NCBI RefSeq assembly: GCF_001280515.1
Contig: NZ_LBIQ01000030.1
Coordinates: 1,506,501-1,570,500, forward strand
DNA length: 64,000 nt
Direction: 5' to 3'
DNA from: Mangrovimonas sp. ST2L15
Lineage (GTDB): Bacteria > Bacteroidota > Bacteroidia > Flavobacteriales > Flavobacteriaceae
A program made the position numbers and the translations under genes. The notes beneath the pieces are model-generated. The model did no database searches, was not told where the DNA came from, and worked only from the letters and a program-made list of their open reading frames with translations. Positions 54,308 through 63,497 of the stretch are shown one piece after another (the first letter of the stretch is position 1; every line of letters starts with the position of its first letter).

Positions 54308-55120
54308 ATGGGGTTGATAAAAAAGAATCCTTTCGGACATATCCTTTTTTTGAAAAAGTGGCTCATTAGAAGCATGGGAGCAATAACCCACAGGAGGTTT
54401 AGAGGGTTTAATGAATTACAGATTGAAGGATCGGAAATTATCAGAAACCTCCCTGAAACCAATGTGTTATTTATTTCAAACCATCAAACATACTTTGCCG
54501 ATGTGGTGGCTATGTTTCATGTATTTAATGCGAGCTTGAGTAATAGGGATGATTCTATCAAGAATATAGGATATCTCTGGAACCCAAAGTTGAATATCTA
54601 TTATGTAGCGGCTAAGGAAACCATGAGGTCTGGATTTTTGCCTAAGGTTTTGTCTTATGCAGGAGCTATTCCTATTGAAAGAACCTGGAGAGCCGATGGT
54701 AAAGAGGTTAACAGACAAGTGAAAATGAGCGATATTACCAACATCAAAAAAGCACTTCAAGATGGTTGGGTCATTACATTTCCGCAGGGAACTACCACGC
54801 CATTTAAACCCATTAGAAAGGGAACCGCCCATATTATCAAACATTATGAACCCATTGTGGTGCCTATTGTTATTGATGGTTTTAGACGGTCTTTTGATAA
54901 AAAGGGCATACGTGTGAAAAAGAAGAATATCCTGCAGTCTATGGAGATAAAGGAGCCTTTGGATATCGATTATAAGAATGAAACCATCGAACAGATTGTT
55001 GAAAAGATTGAATATGCCATTGAGCAACATCCATCCTTTCTAAAGGTGATACCAAAAGATGAGGTTGAGGCACATATGGCGCTTAACAACAAGCGTAGGT
55101 GGCACCCAACTGAATATTAG
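54308..55120 (+). CDS. 1-acylglycerol-3-phosphate acyltransferase-like (PlsC family)
   Basis: A 270-residue lysophospholipid acyltransferase. Motif I is N-H59-Q-T-Y-F-A-D65, with one more residue between His and Asp than the usual HX4D. Motif III is FPQGTT instead of FPEGT, and IVPIVIDGF matches motif IV. These variants recur in Bacteroidota relatives I recall, so the enzyme is likely active. It probably makes phosphatidate or acylates aminolipids. Four-nt stop overlap with the converging gene. Confidence 0.88.
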   Translation: MGLIKKNPFGHILFLKKWLIRSMGAITHRRFRGFNELQIEGSEIIRNLPETNVLFISNHQTYFADVVAMFHVFNASLSNRDDSIKNIGYLWNPKLNIYYVAAKETMRSGFLPKVLSYAGAIPIERTWRADGKEVNRQVKMSDITNIKKALQDGWVITFPQGTTTPFKPIRKGTAHIIKHYEPIVVPIVIDGFRRSFDKKGIRVKKKNILQSMEIKEPLDIDYKNETIEQIVEKIEYAIEQHPSFLKVIPKDEVEAHMALNNKRRWHPTEY

Positions 55121-55758
55121 ATTTCCAGTTTTTTTAATTCTTTATAATTTCTATTTAGGCCTTTTAGTAGAATTCCATAAACCAGCCAATAGAATAATAG
55201 AAATACGCCAATAAGTAGTACTAGAGCTATGAAAACCGTAGCAAAGAAAATAGCGTAAAACTTAAATATCTCACCATTTGCAGAGGCCTGACTTAAGTGG
55301 TCGTTTAATTCTTGGTTCTTGTCAAACTCAATAAAAAGAGCCGCGATGAAGCATACAATTAGGTAAATAATATTGAAAGCCACGTATTGTTTGACAGTTC
55401 TTCTTGTTTTTAGGATGTTTTCCATCAGTGCTTTAGCACTATCAGTCACAGAAATTCTTTTGTAATTTTTAAAGAACGCTATAAAAAAGTAAATCAAAAT
55501 CCCAAAACCAATTATGGCTATAGGGACAAGGATGTTCTCTCCGTGAAGTTCTCTAAAATGCTTCATGCTTTCTGTATCCCTAAAGGCAACGCTGATAAAA
55601 GACCAAAAAACAAATTCAATGATGCTGATGATAAATATCCATTTCACAATGGAGGATGATTTCTTTAAAATCATCTTGTAAATATCGTCATAGGACAATT
55701 TAGGATAGCTATTATCCTGTTTTTGCCAATCTTTTTTCAATAATTCTAACTCATCCAT
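55117..55758 (-). CDS. Four-helix membrane protein, possible anti-sigma partner
   Basis: A 213-residue protein. The N-terminal cytosolic part (about 1-33) has the LLKKDWQKQDNSYPKLSYDDIYKMILKKSS pattern seen in Bacteroidota proteins encoded after ECF sigma factors. Four transmembrane helices follow (about 36-57, 77-95, 120-141 and 165-195). It lies 4 nt after the sigma gene. I infer a membrane anti-sigma function from the context; no zinc-binding ASD motif is visible. Confidence 0.75.
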   Translation of the reverse strand: MDELELLKKDWQKQDNSYPKLSYDDIYKMILKKSSSIVKWIFIISIIEFVFWSFISVAFRDTESMKHFRELHGENILVPIAIIGFGILIYFFIAFFKNYKRISVTDSAKALMENILKTRRTVKQYVAFNIIYLIVCFIAALFIEFDKNQELNDHLSQASANGEIFKFYAIFFATVFIALVLLIGVFLLFYWLVYGILLKGLNRNYKELKKLEI

Positions 55759-55762
55759 AGCA

Positions 55763-56257
55763 CTACGGATTTAAAATGGTTTTTAGCTTGGTTTTAATTC
55801 GGTTCATCTTCACACGGGCATTAACCTCGCTTATACCAAGAGTCTCACTAATTTCTCTATAATCCTTGTCTTCTAAATACAAGAAAACTAAGGCTTTTTC
55901 AATGTCGTTCAATTGATGTACCGCTTGATACATCAATTTGAGTTGTTGCTCTTCGGTGTCATCATAAGGTTCTGATTTGATTTTAAACTGGACCATATCA
56001 AATTCCTGGGTGTTGACACGTCTTTTTGATTTGCGATAAAGAGTAATTGCTGTGTTCAATCCCACTCGGTACATCCACGTACTGAATTTGGAGTCCCCTC
56101 TAAATTTAGGATAGGCTTTCCAAAGTTGAATGGTAATTTCTTGAAAGAGATCATTGTGTGCTTGTTGGTTATTGGTGTACAGTCTGCACACCTTATGCAC
56201 AATATTTTGATTCTCCTCAAGTAGTTTTACAAAGCTATGTTCTAACTCTTTACTCAA
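55763..56257 (-). CDS. ECF-type RNA polymerase sigma factor
   Basis: A 164-residue group IV sigma factor: region 2 (about 10-80) with DLFQEITIQLWKAYPKFRGDSKFSTWMYRVGLNTAITLYRK split over -10 recognition and core binding, and region 4 (about 110-160) with LEDKDYREISETLGISEVNARVKMNRIKTKL. The partner membrane gene follows directly, typical of sigma/anti-sigma pairs. Confidence 0.95.
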   Translation of the reverse strand: MSKELEHSFVKLLEENQNIVHKVCRLYTNNQQAHNDLFQEITIQLWKAYPKFRGDSKFSTWMYRVGLNTAITLYRKSKRRVNTQEFDMVQFKIKSEPYDDTEEQQLKLMYQAVHQLNDIEKALVFLYLEDKDYREISETLGISEVNARVKMNRIKTKLKTILNP

Positions 56258-56357
56258 TCAAATGGTTGTTTAGTTTTCCTATAGGTATACGAAAACGTTA
56301 TAATGTTACAAAACTTATAAAATCTTTATAAAAATAGGCTTTATTAGGGTTTTGCAA

Positions 56358-56365
56358 TACATTTG
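56358..56365 (+). promoter_or_regulatory. -7 element candidate for ndh
   Basis: TACATTTG fits TAnnTTTG and lies 18 nt before the ATG at 56384, which supports that start over the one at 56363. Confidence 0.45.
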
Positions 56366-56383
56366 TTATACAAATTTAGCACC

Positions 56384-57661
56384 ATGAAAATACCTGAAAC
56401 CAACTTCCCAAGGGTGGTTGTTGTTGGTGGCGGTTTCGCCGGAATCAACATTGTAAAGAAATTGGCTAACAAACCCGTTCAAGTCATTTTAATTGATAAG
56501 CGTAATTACCATACATTCCAGCCTTTACTATATCAGGTTTCTTCCGCTGGATTAGAGGCCGATGCCATTGCATACCCTCTACGGAAATTTATTAAGCGCT
56601 ATAAAAATAGTTTCTTCAGACTGGCAGAGGTACATCGTGTGGTTTCAGAGGAAAATAGAATTGAAACATCTATAGGAGATATTACTTATGACTATTTGGT
56701 TCTGGCTTTAGGTACAAAAACCAATTATTTTGGAAATGAGACCATTCAAAAATTTGGAATGCCAATGAAAACGGTGCCTCAAGCTCTAAATATCAGGAGT
56801 TTGATTCTTCAAAATTTTGAAAAGGCTGCCATAGAGGATGATCTGGAAGAGGTTAAGGCTCTACTTAGCTTTGTTATCGTTGGTGGTGGGCCAACAGGCG
56901 TGGAGTTGGCTGGTGCTATAGCAGAGTTGAAAAATCAAATTCTCCCACGGGATTATAGGGATTTAAACTCAGACTTGATGGAGATTCACTTGTTGGAGGG
57001 TAGCGATCGTGTATTACCGCCTATGAGTCAAAATGCATCCAAAAAGGCAGAGAAGTTTTTAAAACGATTGGGAGTTCAAGTCCACTGTAACACATTTGTA
57101 AAAAATTATGATGGGGTAAAGGTAACCACCAATACTGACCTCAAACTGGAATCGGAAACCTTAATTTGGGCTGCTGGAGTTACATGCAGAACAGTTGAAG
57201 GATTACGTGACGAATGTTATACAGAACGTAACAACCGACTCAAGGTAAATGAGTATAACCAAGTGTTGGGATATGACAATATTTTTGCTCTTGGTGACAT
57301 TGCCAGCATGGAAAGTAAAGACTATCCAAAAGGGCATCCTCAGGTGGCTCAACCAGCTATTCAACAAGGGAGTTTGTTAGGTAAAAACTTGCTTAAATTG
57401 ATGGCAGGAAAATCGATGAAGAAATTTAAATATATCGATAAAGGTTCCATGGCCACCATAGGAAGAAATAAGGCTGTAGTTGATTTAAAGCCTTATAAAT
57501 TTGGCGGATTTTTTGCTTGGTTTATTTGGATGTTTGTTCACTTAATGGCCTTGGTTGGATTTAGAAATAGAGTCATTACTTTCTTTAATTGGGTGTACAA
57601 TTACATCAATTTTGATAAGGCATCACGCTTAATTATCAGACCATTTAAAAAGTTAAACTGA
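56384..57661 (+). CDS. ndh: Type II NADH:quinone oxidoreductase
   Basis: A 425-residue monotopic dehydrogenase that passes electrons from NADH to quinone without pumping. It has FAD motif VVVVGGGFAGINIVKKL (11-27), the NADH motif FVIVGGGPTGVELAGAIAEL (about 165-184) and ALGDIAS with AQPAIQQG. The C-terminal amphipathic/hydrophobic helices (FFAWFIWMFVHLMALVGF) hold it to the membrane. Start chosen at 56384; the ATG at 56363 precedes the predicted transcription start. Confidence 0.95.
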   Translation: MKIPETNFPRVVVVGGGFAGINIVKKLANKPVQVILIDKRNYHTFQPLLYQVSSAGLEADAIAYPLRKFIKRYKNSFFRLAEVHRVVSEENRIETSIGDITYDYLVLALGTKTNYFGNETIQKFGMPMKTVPQALNIRSLILQNFEKAAIEDDLEEVKALLSFVIVGGGPTGVELAGAIAELKNQILPRDYRDLNSDLMEIHLLEGSDRVLPPMSQNASKKAEKFLKRLGVQVHCNTFVKNYDGVKVTTNTDLKLESETLIWAAGVTCRTVEGLRDECYTERNNRLKVNEYNQVLGYDNIFALGDIASMESKDYPKGHPQVAQPAIQQGSLLGKNLLKLMAGKSMKKFKYIDKGSMATIGRNKAVVDLKPYKFGGFFAWFIWMFVHLMALVGFRNRVITFFNWVYNYINFDKASRLIIRPFKKLN

Positions 57662-57726
57662 TAATTTAAAATAAGTAAACTATGTATCTGATTAATAGAT
57701 TTTTGACGTGTTGTTATAAATTTTAT

Positions 57727-58389
57727 CTATCGTTGTTTTATAAGGCCTAAAACAATGAAAAGTTGTGCTGTTGCATACGTAAACATAATACTTAAATGTG
57801 ACATTGCCAAAGGGGTGTAAAATTTATTGATTGCTAGAATGCTATCAGATATCAAAAAGAAAATAGCCCCTAAAAAAACGAGTAAAAAACTGGAGGCTGA
57901 TACTTGTTTTATTCTTAAGAATGAGGTGACGGCCATAACCAAAATGACTCCCATATATATCGCTACAGGTACCATGAAATCTCCAAGATGATTTTTTAAG
58001 AGGAGGAAAATTAAAATAGCATAACTAGCTAAAAGGGCATAAAGTAAATAAGGTTTTTTATAAGGATTTCTTCGCTTAAGAAAAGTTGAAATATACAGTA
58101 TGTGGGCCAATAAAAAGGCAACTAATCCGGCCAGAAAAAAGCTTGAGGTATGTTCTACAAATAGAAGTAAAATGTCACCCGTAAGAGAACAAATTAATGC
58201 TAAAAGTGTTAGTGATTTACTTATGCCATCTAGGTGTTTTGCCCTCAATAAAAAGAAGATGATGAGCGATAAAACAAGGAGAGGTTTGGTTATTATTCTA
58301 TAAGGTTGGAGACTGGCAAAATGGGAGCATATAAGTTCAAGGGCCAGTAGCAAGCAAAAAAAGGCGATAAATCCTTTATTTGATGTCAT
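57727..58389 (-). CDS. Lysoplasmalogenase (YhhN family)
   Basis: A 220-residue integral membrane protein with about eight helices. The YhhN pattern is visible: KPLLVLSLIIFF, ALICSLTGDILLLF and GAIFFLISDSILAIN, where the two Asp residues (SLTGD and LISDS) are the presumed catalytic ones. Relatives hydrolyse the vinyl-ether bond of lysoplasmalogen. Monocistronic or first of a leftward unit. Confidence 0.9.
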   Translation of the reverse strand: MTSNKGFIAFFCLLLALELICSHFASLQPYRIITKPLLVLSLIIFFLLRAKHLDGISKSLTLLALICSLTGDILLLFVEHTSSFFLAGLVAFLLAHILYISTFLKRRNPYKKPYLLYALLASYAILIFLLLKNHLGDFMVPVAIYMGVILVMAVTSFLRIKQVSASSFLLVFLGAIFFLISDSILAINKFYTPLAMSHLSIMFTYATAQLFIVLGLIKQR

Positions 58390-58429
58390 AGGTTTTTAGT
58401 TTGTGTGTGTTCCAAATATAAATATTATG

Positions 58430-59161
58430 TCAAAAATTTAAAAGGAGTTTTATGATGGTTACCAATCCAATTAATAGGATTAAGGAGAGTGAAATCTTTC
58501 TGAAACGGTCTTGTGGAATATAATTCAGTATGAACTTCCCCATGTAGGTTCCAACGAACCCAATGACAAACAAAAAAGGAAGATATGTAAGTTCTTGTTT
58601 TTGAATATAGCCATTGTCATAATAAACAAAGGTTCTTGAGAAGTCTATCAATAAGTCAATAAAAGCTGAGGTGGCTATAAAGACATTTTTCTCAAGATTA
58701 AAGGCCGCCATGGTTAAACCTCTTATGGCTCCTCCTGTACCTAGCAAGCCAGCTGAAAACCCAGATAGGGTTCCTCCAGCAATGGCATTTTTATTGGTAG
58801 GTTTAAATGTGAGAGTCTTTTTTATAAGGAACAATAGGCTTAAAGCCACTAGAAAAACACCAAGGAATACCTCAAGCCAAAAACTGTTAACCATTTTAGA
58901 TAAATAACCTCCCAAAATAACAAAAGCCACAGAGGGAGCTCCTATGTAAAGGAGTAGTCTTTTATCTAAACCCTTTTTGAACAGGAAAACCTTACTTAAA
59001 TTACTTGATAAGTGAAAAATAGCGGTCATCCCAAGAACCGAATAGAAGTCAAAGTAAAAATTACCTAAGGGAACAAAAAAAACGGAGGATCCAAAGCCGC
59101 CTATGGTACCAATTATTTCGGCTTCTAAGGCCAACAATAGAAAAACAACCCGAATGTTCAT
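58430..59161 (-). CDS. TauE/SafE family permease (anion exporter-like)
   Basis: A 243-residue protein with eight predicted transmembrane helices and the TauE/SafE repeats: GTIGGFGSSVFFVPLGNFYFDF and GFSAGLLGTGGAIRGLTMAAF. The family exports sulfite, sulfoacetate and other organosulfur anions. The specific substrate is not indicated by the context. Confidence 0.9.
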   Translation of the reverse strand: MNIRVVFLLLALEAEIIGTIGGFGSSVFFVPLGNFYFDFYSVLGMTAIFHLSSNLSKVFLFKKGLDKRLLLYIGAPSVAFVILGGYLSKMVNSFWLEVFLGVFLVALSLLFLIKKTLTFKPTNKNAIAGGTLSGFSAGLLGTGGAIRGLTMAAFNLEKNVFIATSAFIDLLIDFSRTFVYYDNGYIQKQELTYLPFLFVIGFVGTYMGKFILNYIPQDRFRKISLSLILLIGLVTIIKLLLNF

Positions 59162-59283
59162 ATCTCAGGAAATAGTTCCATTAAGGTACAATTATTTAAC
59201 CAGAAAAAACATGAATAATGTCAAGTTAAGACATAAGAATCCATTAGGGCTTATGGATTCAAGTTTAGAAGAGAAAGGTTTAA

Positions 59284-59556
59284 TTATTCGGCTGTAACAG
59301 GGTCAATTATAGAATAAACTCTTTCTACAGAATTTGCAGGAAACCCACCTTGTTGGGCGTGTTCTCTAACCATTTCTTCATTAGGTGCATTATAAATACA
59401 ATAAATTTTATTGCCAGTTACATAACTGTGAACCCATTGAATTTGAGGTCCCATTTTTTCTAATACACCACAGGATGTTTCAGAAATGGCCTTTAGCTCC
59501 GTAGGACTTGATTTACCGATATTCGGAATATCCCGCTCAATGACATATTTAGGCAT
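59284..59556 (-). CDS. DUF4242 (SCO4226-type) ferredoxin-fold protein
   Basis: A 90-residue protein: MPKYVIERDIPNIGKSSPTELKAISETSCGVL, then VTGNKIYCIYNAPNEEMVREHAQQGGFPANSV, the DUF4242 signature. Characterised relatives bind nickel; the His/Glu positions (EEMVREHAQQGGFP) are in place. Function in this host unknown. A hairpin at about 59231-59260 lies after the stop. Confidence 0.9.
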   Translation of the reverse strand: MPKYVIERDIPNIGKSSPTELKAISETSCGVLEKMGPQIQWVHSYVTGNKIYCIYNAPNEEMVREHAQQGGFPANSVERVYSIIDPVTAE

Positions 59557-59763
59557 GACAAAAAGGTGTTAAACCCTACTCGTATGGCTTTTCGGTTCCG
59601 CCCCGTTTGGTTTGGTCTCTGGACTCCAAGCTATTAATCAGTCCAAAAATTGGTTTAGTTGTTGGTTTGTTGAAAAAGCATTTAGTCTTCTAAAGGTACA
59701 AAAAGGAGTGATACATTTTAAATTTAAATGCGTTTTTATTTTTAAAATGTTAGGTAAAAATGA

Positions 59764-59815
59764 AGATACACCCAAATTAGAAAGTATTGCTATTAATCAG
59801 TATTTGGGTGTATCT
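59764..59815 (-). terminator. Inverted repeat after the cytochrome c gene
   Basis: Perfect 14-bp arms AGATACACCCAAAT (59764-59777) and ATTTGGGTGTATCT (59802-59815) flank a 24-nt loop; on the minus strand a TTCATTTTTA stretch follows. It starts 9 nt after the stop. Confidence 0.7.
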
Positions 59816-59823
59816 GTAAAGAC

Positions 59824-60420
59824 TTAATTGACGGGGGCGGGGGGAATGTAACTTGGTACTACATTCTCGATGGGTTTGATGGATTTTAAGTATTCAAAAA
59901 TAGCCATCATATCTTCTTCTTTCATATCGACATAAGATTCCCATGGCATGGGAGGCATTAAAGGTCTGCCATTTTCCATTCCTTTATATTTTCCTTTAGT
60001 CATAGCTATTTTAAATTGATCGTATGACCAACTTCCTATTCCTGTATCATCTGGGGTAATATTGGCACTAAATGAAACTCCCCAGGGGCCAACAGCAGCT
60101 GTTAAACTATTGTTGAACAATAACCATTTATCAGGTCCTAAAGCTTCTGTAACAATCGGTGGGAGGGTATCATTGGCAGGATGCCCCATTAGCCAACGAT
60201 CTGTATCAGGTACGGGTCCATTGGGTGTCATTTTTTTTGGTGTATGGCAATGATCACAACCTATGGTTTTGGTGAGGTATTCGCCTCTAGTAATTAGTTC
60301 TTCTGTTGTGGGTTCATTGGTAACGGTAGTCTCAATAGGTTCCGATTTTTTATCAACGCAGTTAAAAAATAAAATGACAATAAAAATTGGAGCCACACTG
60401 AACAGGTTTTTTCGAGTCAT
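59824..60420 (-). CDS. Lipoprotein diheme-class c-type cytochrome, single haem motif
   Basis: A 198-residue exported cytochrome: lipoprotein signal (FFNC, Cys21), an acidic Thr-rich linker, then ARGEYLTKTIG-type context with C55-D-H-C58-H59 (KTIGCDHCHTPKKM). Candidate axial Met residues are in RPLMPPMPWESY. Family members of this type pair with periplasmic dehydrogenases; here the gene is alone. Confidence 0.93.
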   Translation of the reverse strand: MTRKNLFSVAPIFIVILFFNCVDKKSEPIETTVTNEPTTEELITRGEYLTKTIGCDHCHTPKKMTPNGPVPDTDRWLMGHPANDTLPPIVTEALGPDKWLLFNNSLTAAVGPWGVSFSANITPDDTGIGSWSYDQFKIAMTKGKYKGMENGRPLMPPMPWESYVDMKEEDMMAIFEYLKSIKPIENVVPSYIPPAPVN

Positions 60421-60648
60421 GTGGAAAAGGTTTTGGTTGGTTTGTAAAGTTTTGATTTAAGTTAGCATTCTGACATAAATATAATCATTTTTTAATATTA
60501 AATTAACTAAAGGTCTAAAATTCAATTATTTATTTATTGACAAGTGAAGATTTACGAATATACGATAGAAAGCCACTTAGAGAATTTATGGGCTTAAAAG
60601 CTGAACTATTGCCTTATTTTTGAAAAGCAAATGGTATCACAAATAGGC

Positions 60649-61287
60649 TTATTTGTCATGAAATCCTTTTCCATTTAGGATATGGGAGGTATATTTTTCT
60701 ATTCTTGAGGCTTTTGTTTTAGATTGTTTTGGAGCTGAGAAATAAATGAGATAGCCTCTTTGTCTGCCCGGTGTTAGTTTGTAAAAAGCAGCTTTGAATG
60801 CAGGGTCTTTTTTAAAGACCGTATCCAATTCTTCTGGAATAGGTTGCTCTGGAGCTTTGTCTAATTCTATTTTTAACCCCTTTTCTTCCACTTCCATAGC
60901 TTCAAAGATGTATTCTTTTATTTTGGAGCGTAATGCTTGAAAGTTTGTTTGTTTATCCAATCGGATCAACCTAACTATTCTGGAATTTTTTCCAGGCTTG
61001 TCAAGTATTTGGTATGGGTCTTTTAAAAGTATTCCCTTAAAAAAACTAAGGGTACAATTGTCCCTAAAGGCATTAATTAATAAGATATTGTTTCCTTTGT
61101 ATGTGTAACAAGGGACGCTCCATTTTAACTCCTCGATCAAACCGCATTCCAAAGCTAGAGTTCTTAAATGACGTAATTCATTTTGCCAAAGATGCACCTT
61201 GCAGTCTGAAGTTTTGTATAAACTACATCGTCCGCATCCATCTTTTAGATAGAGATCTACGGCCTTATGATTGGAATGAGGTTGCAA
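60649..61287 (-). CDS. YdeI/OmpD-associated (DUF1801-like) protein
   Basis: A 212-residue cytosolic protein: DUF1801/iron-chaperone-type core (WQNELRHLRTLALECGLIEELKWSVPCYTYKGNNILLINAF) and C-terminal YdeI segment (FKAAFYKLTPGRQRGYLIYFSAPKQSKTKASRIEK). The N-terminal CGRCSLYKTSDCKVH cluster (three Cys and a His) is an addition that could bind metal. Function unknown. Confidence 0.85.
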   Translation of the reverse strand: MQPHSNHKAVDLYLKDGCGRCSLYKTSDCKVHLWQNELRHLRTLALECGLIEELKWSVPCYTYKGNNILLINAFRDNCTLSFFKGILLKDPYQILDKPGKNSRIVRLIRLDKQTNFQALRSKIKEYIFEAMEVEEKGLKIELDKAPEQPIPEELDTVFKKDPAFKAAFYKLTPGRQRGYLIYFSAPKQSKTKASRIEKYTSHILNGKGFHDK

Positions 61288-61364
61288 AATAAAAATGCAT
61301 GAGATTAAAAAATAACCTGCTTAATTTTTTAAAAGAATACACCTTTTACATTTTCGAATGATGA

Positions 61365-61757
61365 CTACTTCAAGTTTTCAATAACTTGTTTCATCTTTTT
61401 CTGAACTTCTCCAGCTATAGGCCCCAAAGATTCATTTTTTACAGAACTCATGGAGGCAATAGGATCTACGGCAGATACTTCAATATCTCCATTGTCATGT
61501 TCCTCAACAATGACATTACAAGGAAGAAAGACACCAATTTTGTCTTCACTTACTAATGCCTGATGGGCAAAATGCGGGTTACATGCTCCCAAGATGCGGT
61601 ACTTTTTAAAATCAACATCTATTTTCTTTTTTAAAGTGGCTTGCACATCAATTTCTGTAAGAACCCCAAAGCCTTCTTTTTTTAGTTCGGAAGTAACAAG
61701 ATCTAGTGCTTCTTCAAAAGAAATTCCATTTAGGGTGGTATTAAAATAGTAACTCAT
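61365..61757 (-). CDS. DUF302 domain protein
   Basis: A 130-residue cytosolic protein, one DUF302 domain: FEEALDLVTSELKKEGFGVLTEIDVQATLKKK, YRILGACNPHFAHQALVSEDKIGVFLPCNVIV and the acidic tail. The conserved GACNP and PCNV cysteines are present. Family function unknown, often near oxidative stress genes. Confidence 0.92.
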   Translation of the reverse strand: MSYYFNTTLNGISFEEALDLVTSELKKEGFGVLTEIDVQATLKKKIDVDFKKYRILGACNPHFAHQALVSEDKIGVFLPCNVIVEEHDNGDIEVSAVDPIASMSSVKNESLGPIAGEVQKKMKQVIENLK

Positions 61758-61964
61758 GGTTGTTGAATTTATAATACTTAAAGTTACTAAATTTTATTTC
61801 CAAAGTTGCTTTAAGCAACAGTAAATTTATGAGGTTTTAAACGCAAATAAAATGGTTTTAGGTACATTGAAATTCTGTTCTCTATATAGTAAATTGAGAC
61901 CATGCATCAACACCATTCTTAAGCTATTTCTTAGGTTTAGAGGAACTAATGGATTTTAATGAAA

Positions 61965-62741
61965 TCAGATTAAGGTAATAGAAGGATATTTTGCTTTAAT
62001 AAACATATAAATACCGTAACCTATTAAACCAACAGAAATAACACCTAATACTAAAGCGCCAAATTGACTTTCAATAAAGCTGAATGCATCTGTTTGGGTA
62101 CTTACCGAACTGCTAGAATTTAAACCAGATTTGATTGTTAAAAAAGCCATCAACCCAAACACAAGCCCCCTCGCTGTATGGCCAAATCGTCCCGCATTTA
62201 TTAATATTTTTTGCTGGTTTTTACTTAAGTCACTTTCCCTAATTTCGTTTCTGTATTTTCCAGAATAGGCTCTATACAAATCATAGATGGCTTTTATAGC
62301 AAATCCTATTCCAACCATCAAAGCAATAAGGTTCCCATAAGATCCTGAAAAAAGATTGTGGGTTAATGACGAATTGCTGGAACCAATAAATCCATAGATG
62401 GCAAGTTTAAAAGCGTAAAAGGCTAAGCCTCCATAGGCCAAACCACTTATAAAGTAAGCAATGCGTGTCGCATAGCCCATAAAATCGCTTGTTATATTAC
62501 TGGGATTTTTAAAAACTTGGTAGAACCTCCAAAACAAATATCCAAGCAAACCTAAGCCCATTAGAATGAGTAATACTTGTCCAAAAGGTTGTTTTGCTAA
62601 GAATTGTAATGCTCCGGTACTTCCAGCCTTCTCGCCACCATTGCTAAAAGCCGCTAAACCCGTAAGTATACCTATAATACAATATACTGTGCCTTTGGCG
62701 GCCATTCCGAATCTGGCAAAGTTTTTTTTATGTGAGCTCAT
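61965..62741 (-). CDS. DUF1206 domain membrane protein
   Basis: A 258-residue protein with six transmembrane helices in three tandem pairs, each starting with a FGMAAKGTVYCIIGILTGLAAF-like unit (residues about 12-33, 90-110 and 185-205; FGHTARGLVFGLMAFLTI is the third). That three-fold repeat is diagnostic of DUF1206. Function unknown. Confidence 0.92.
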   Translation of the reverse strand: MSSHKKNFARFGMAAKGTVYCIIGILTGLAAFSNGGEKAGSTGALQFLAKQPFGQVLLILMGLGLLGYLFWRFYQVFKNPSNITSDFMGYATRIAYFISGLAYGGLAFYAFKLAIYGFIGSSNSSLTHNLFSGSYGNLIALMVGIGFAIKAIYDLYRAYSGKYRNEIRESDLSKNQQKILINAGRFGHTARGLVFGLMAFLTIKSGLNSSSSVSTQTDAFSFIESQFGALVLGVISVGLIGYGIYMFIKAKYPSITLI

Positions 62742-62804
62742 ACTATTAAATCTAATTTATTTGTATTTGGTGACAATTTATTATCGTCTTTTTTATGATG
62801 TTGT

Positions 62805-63260
62805 TTAGTCGTTCGTTTTTATTTGCAGTATTTCAATCAATTCAACTTCATACATTAGGGTAGAATCAGGATGTGGAAAGATATGTGCCCCAGTTCGTTT
62901 ACTTAATGCTGGAGGTACAATTAGTTTTTTTATTTCTCCTTTTTTCATTCCAACTAATCCCTCGTCAACACCGGCAATAGCTTGACTACCGCCAACCAAA
63001 ACTTTCACGGGGTTTGGTAATGTTCTAGAATCAAATAGCATAGAGTCGTTCATATAGGACATTGTTTCATGAATTAATACTTCCTGTCCCGCTTTCACTG
63101 GTACTCCCTTTCCTTCTTGTATGATTTTGTATTTGAGTCCCGTTGAAGTTTTTATAAATCCAATGTTTTTATCTTTTTTGTTTGAACTACAGCCAACCAT
63201 GAAAGTGCTTGCTATTAGTGAAATCCAAAAAAAGAAGATAACATTGATGTATTTTTTCAT
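62805..63260 (-). CDS. FKBP-type peptidyl-prolyl isomerase, lipoprotein
   Basis: A 151-residue exported prolyl isomerase: lipoprotein signal ending MVGC (Cys24), then an FKBP domain with TSTGLKYKIIQEGKGVPVKAGQEVLIHETMSY, GSQAIAGVDEGLVGMKKGEIKKLIVPPAL and the HPDSTLMYEVELIEI closing strand. The extended linker is short. Periplasmic folding or envelope quality control. Confidence 0.94.
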   Translation of the reverse strand: MKKYINVIFFFWISLIASTFMVGCSSNKKDKNIGFIKTSTGLKYKIIQEGKGVPVKAGQEVLIHETMSYMNDSMLFDSRTLPNPVKVLVGGSQAIAGVDEGLVGMKKGEIKKLIVPPALSKRTGAHIFPHPDSTLMYEVELIEILQIKTND

Positions 63261-63497
63261 GAATAAGAGTTTTTTGGTTGGGTTTGTTTGTGGATTAGTT
63301 CTAGGATTTTATTAATGAGAAACAAGATAACAAAAGTACGGTAACTTTTTGTCCAGATATTAATGCTAGCTTCAAACCGCACATAAGATTCAGGAACTCG
63401 AAATCACTGTTAAATTTCTATTTTATCTTTGCTAGTTCTATTAACCTTTCTGAAATAGATAGATTTCATCAACCTTTGCATTTCCCTATTTGAGCTA

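Noticed and set aside
54476-55030. 184-codon open frame on the minus strand opposite the acyltransferase
   Set aside because: Runs antisense to a well-supported PlsC-family gene; its translation has no recognisable pattern.
63424-63431. TATCTTTG box on the plus strand with no gene after it
   Set aside because: No TTTG at the -33 position and no downstream gene on this strand; likely chance.
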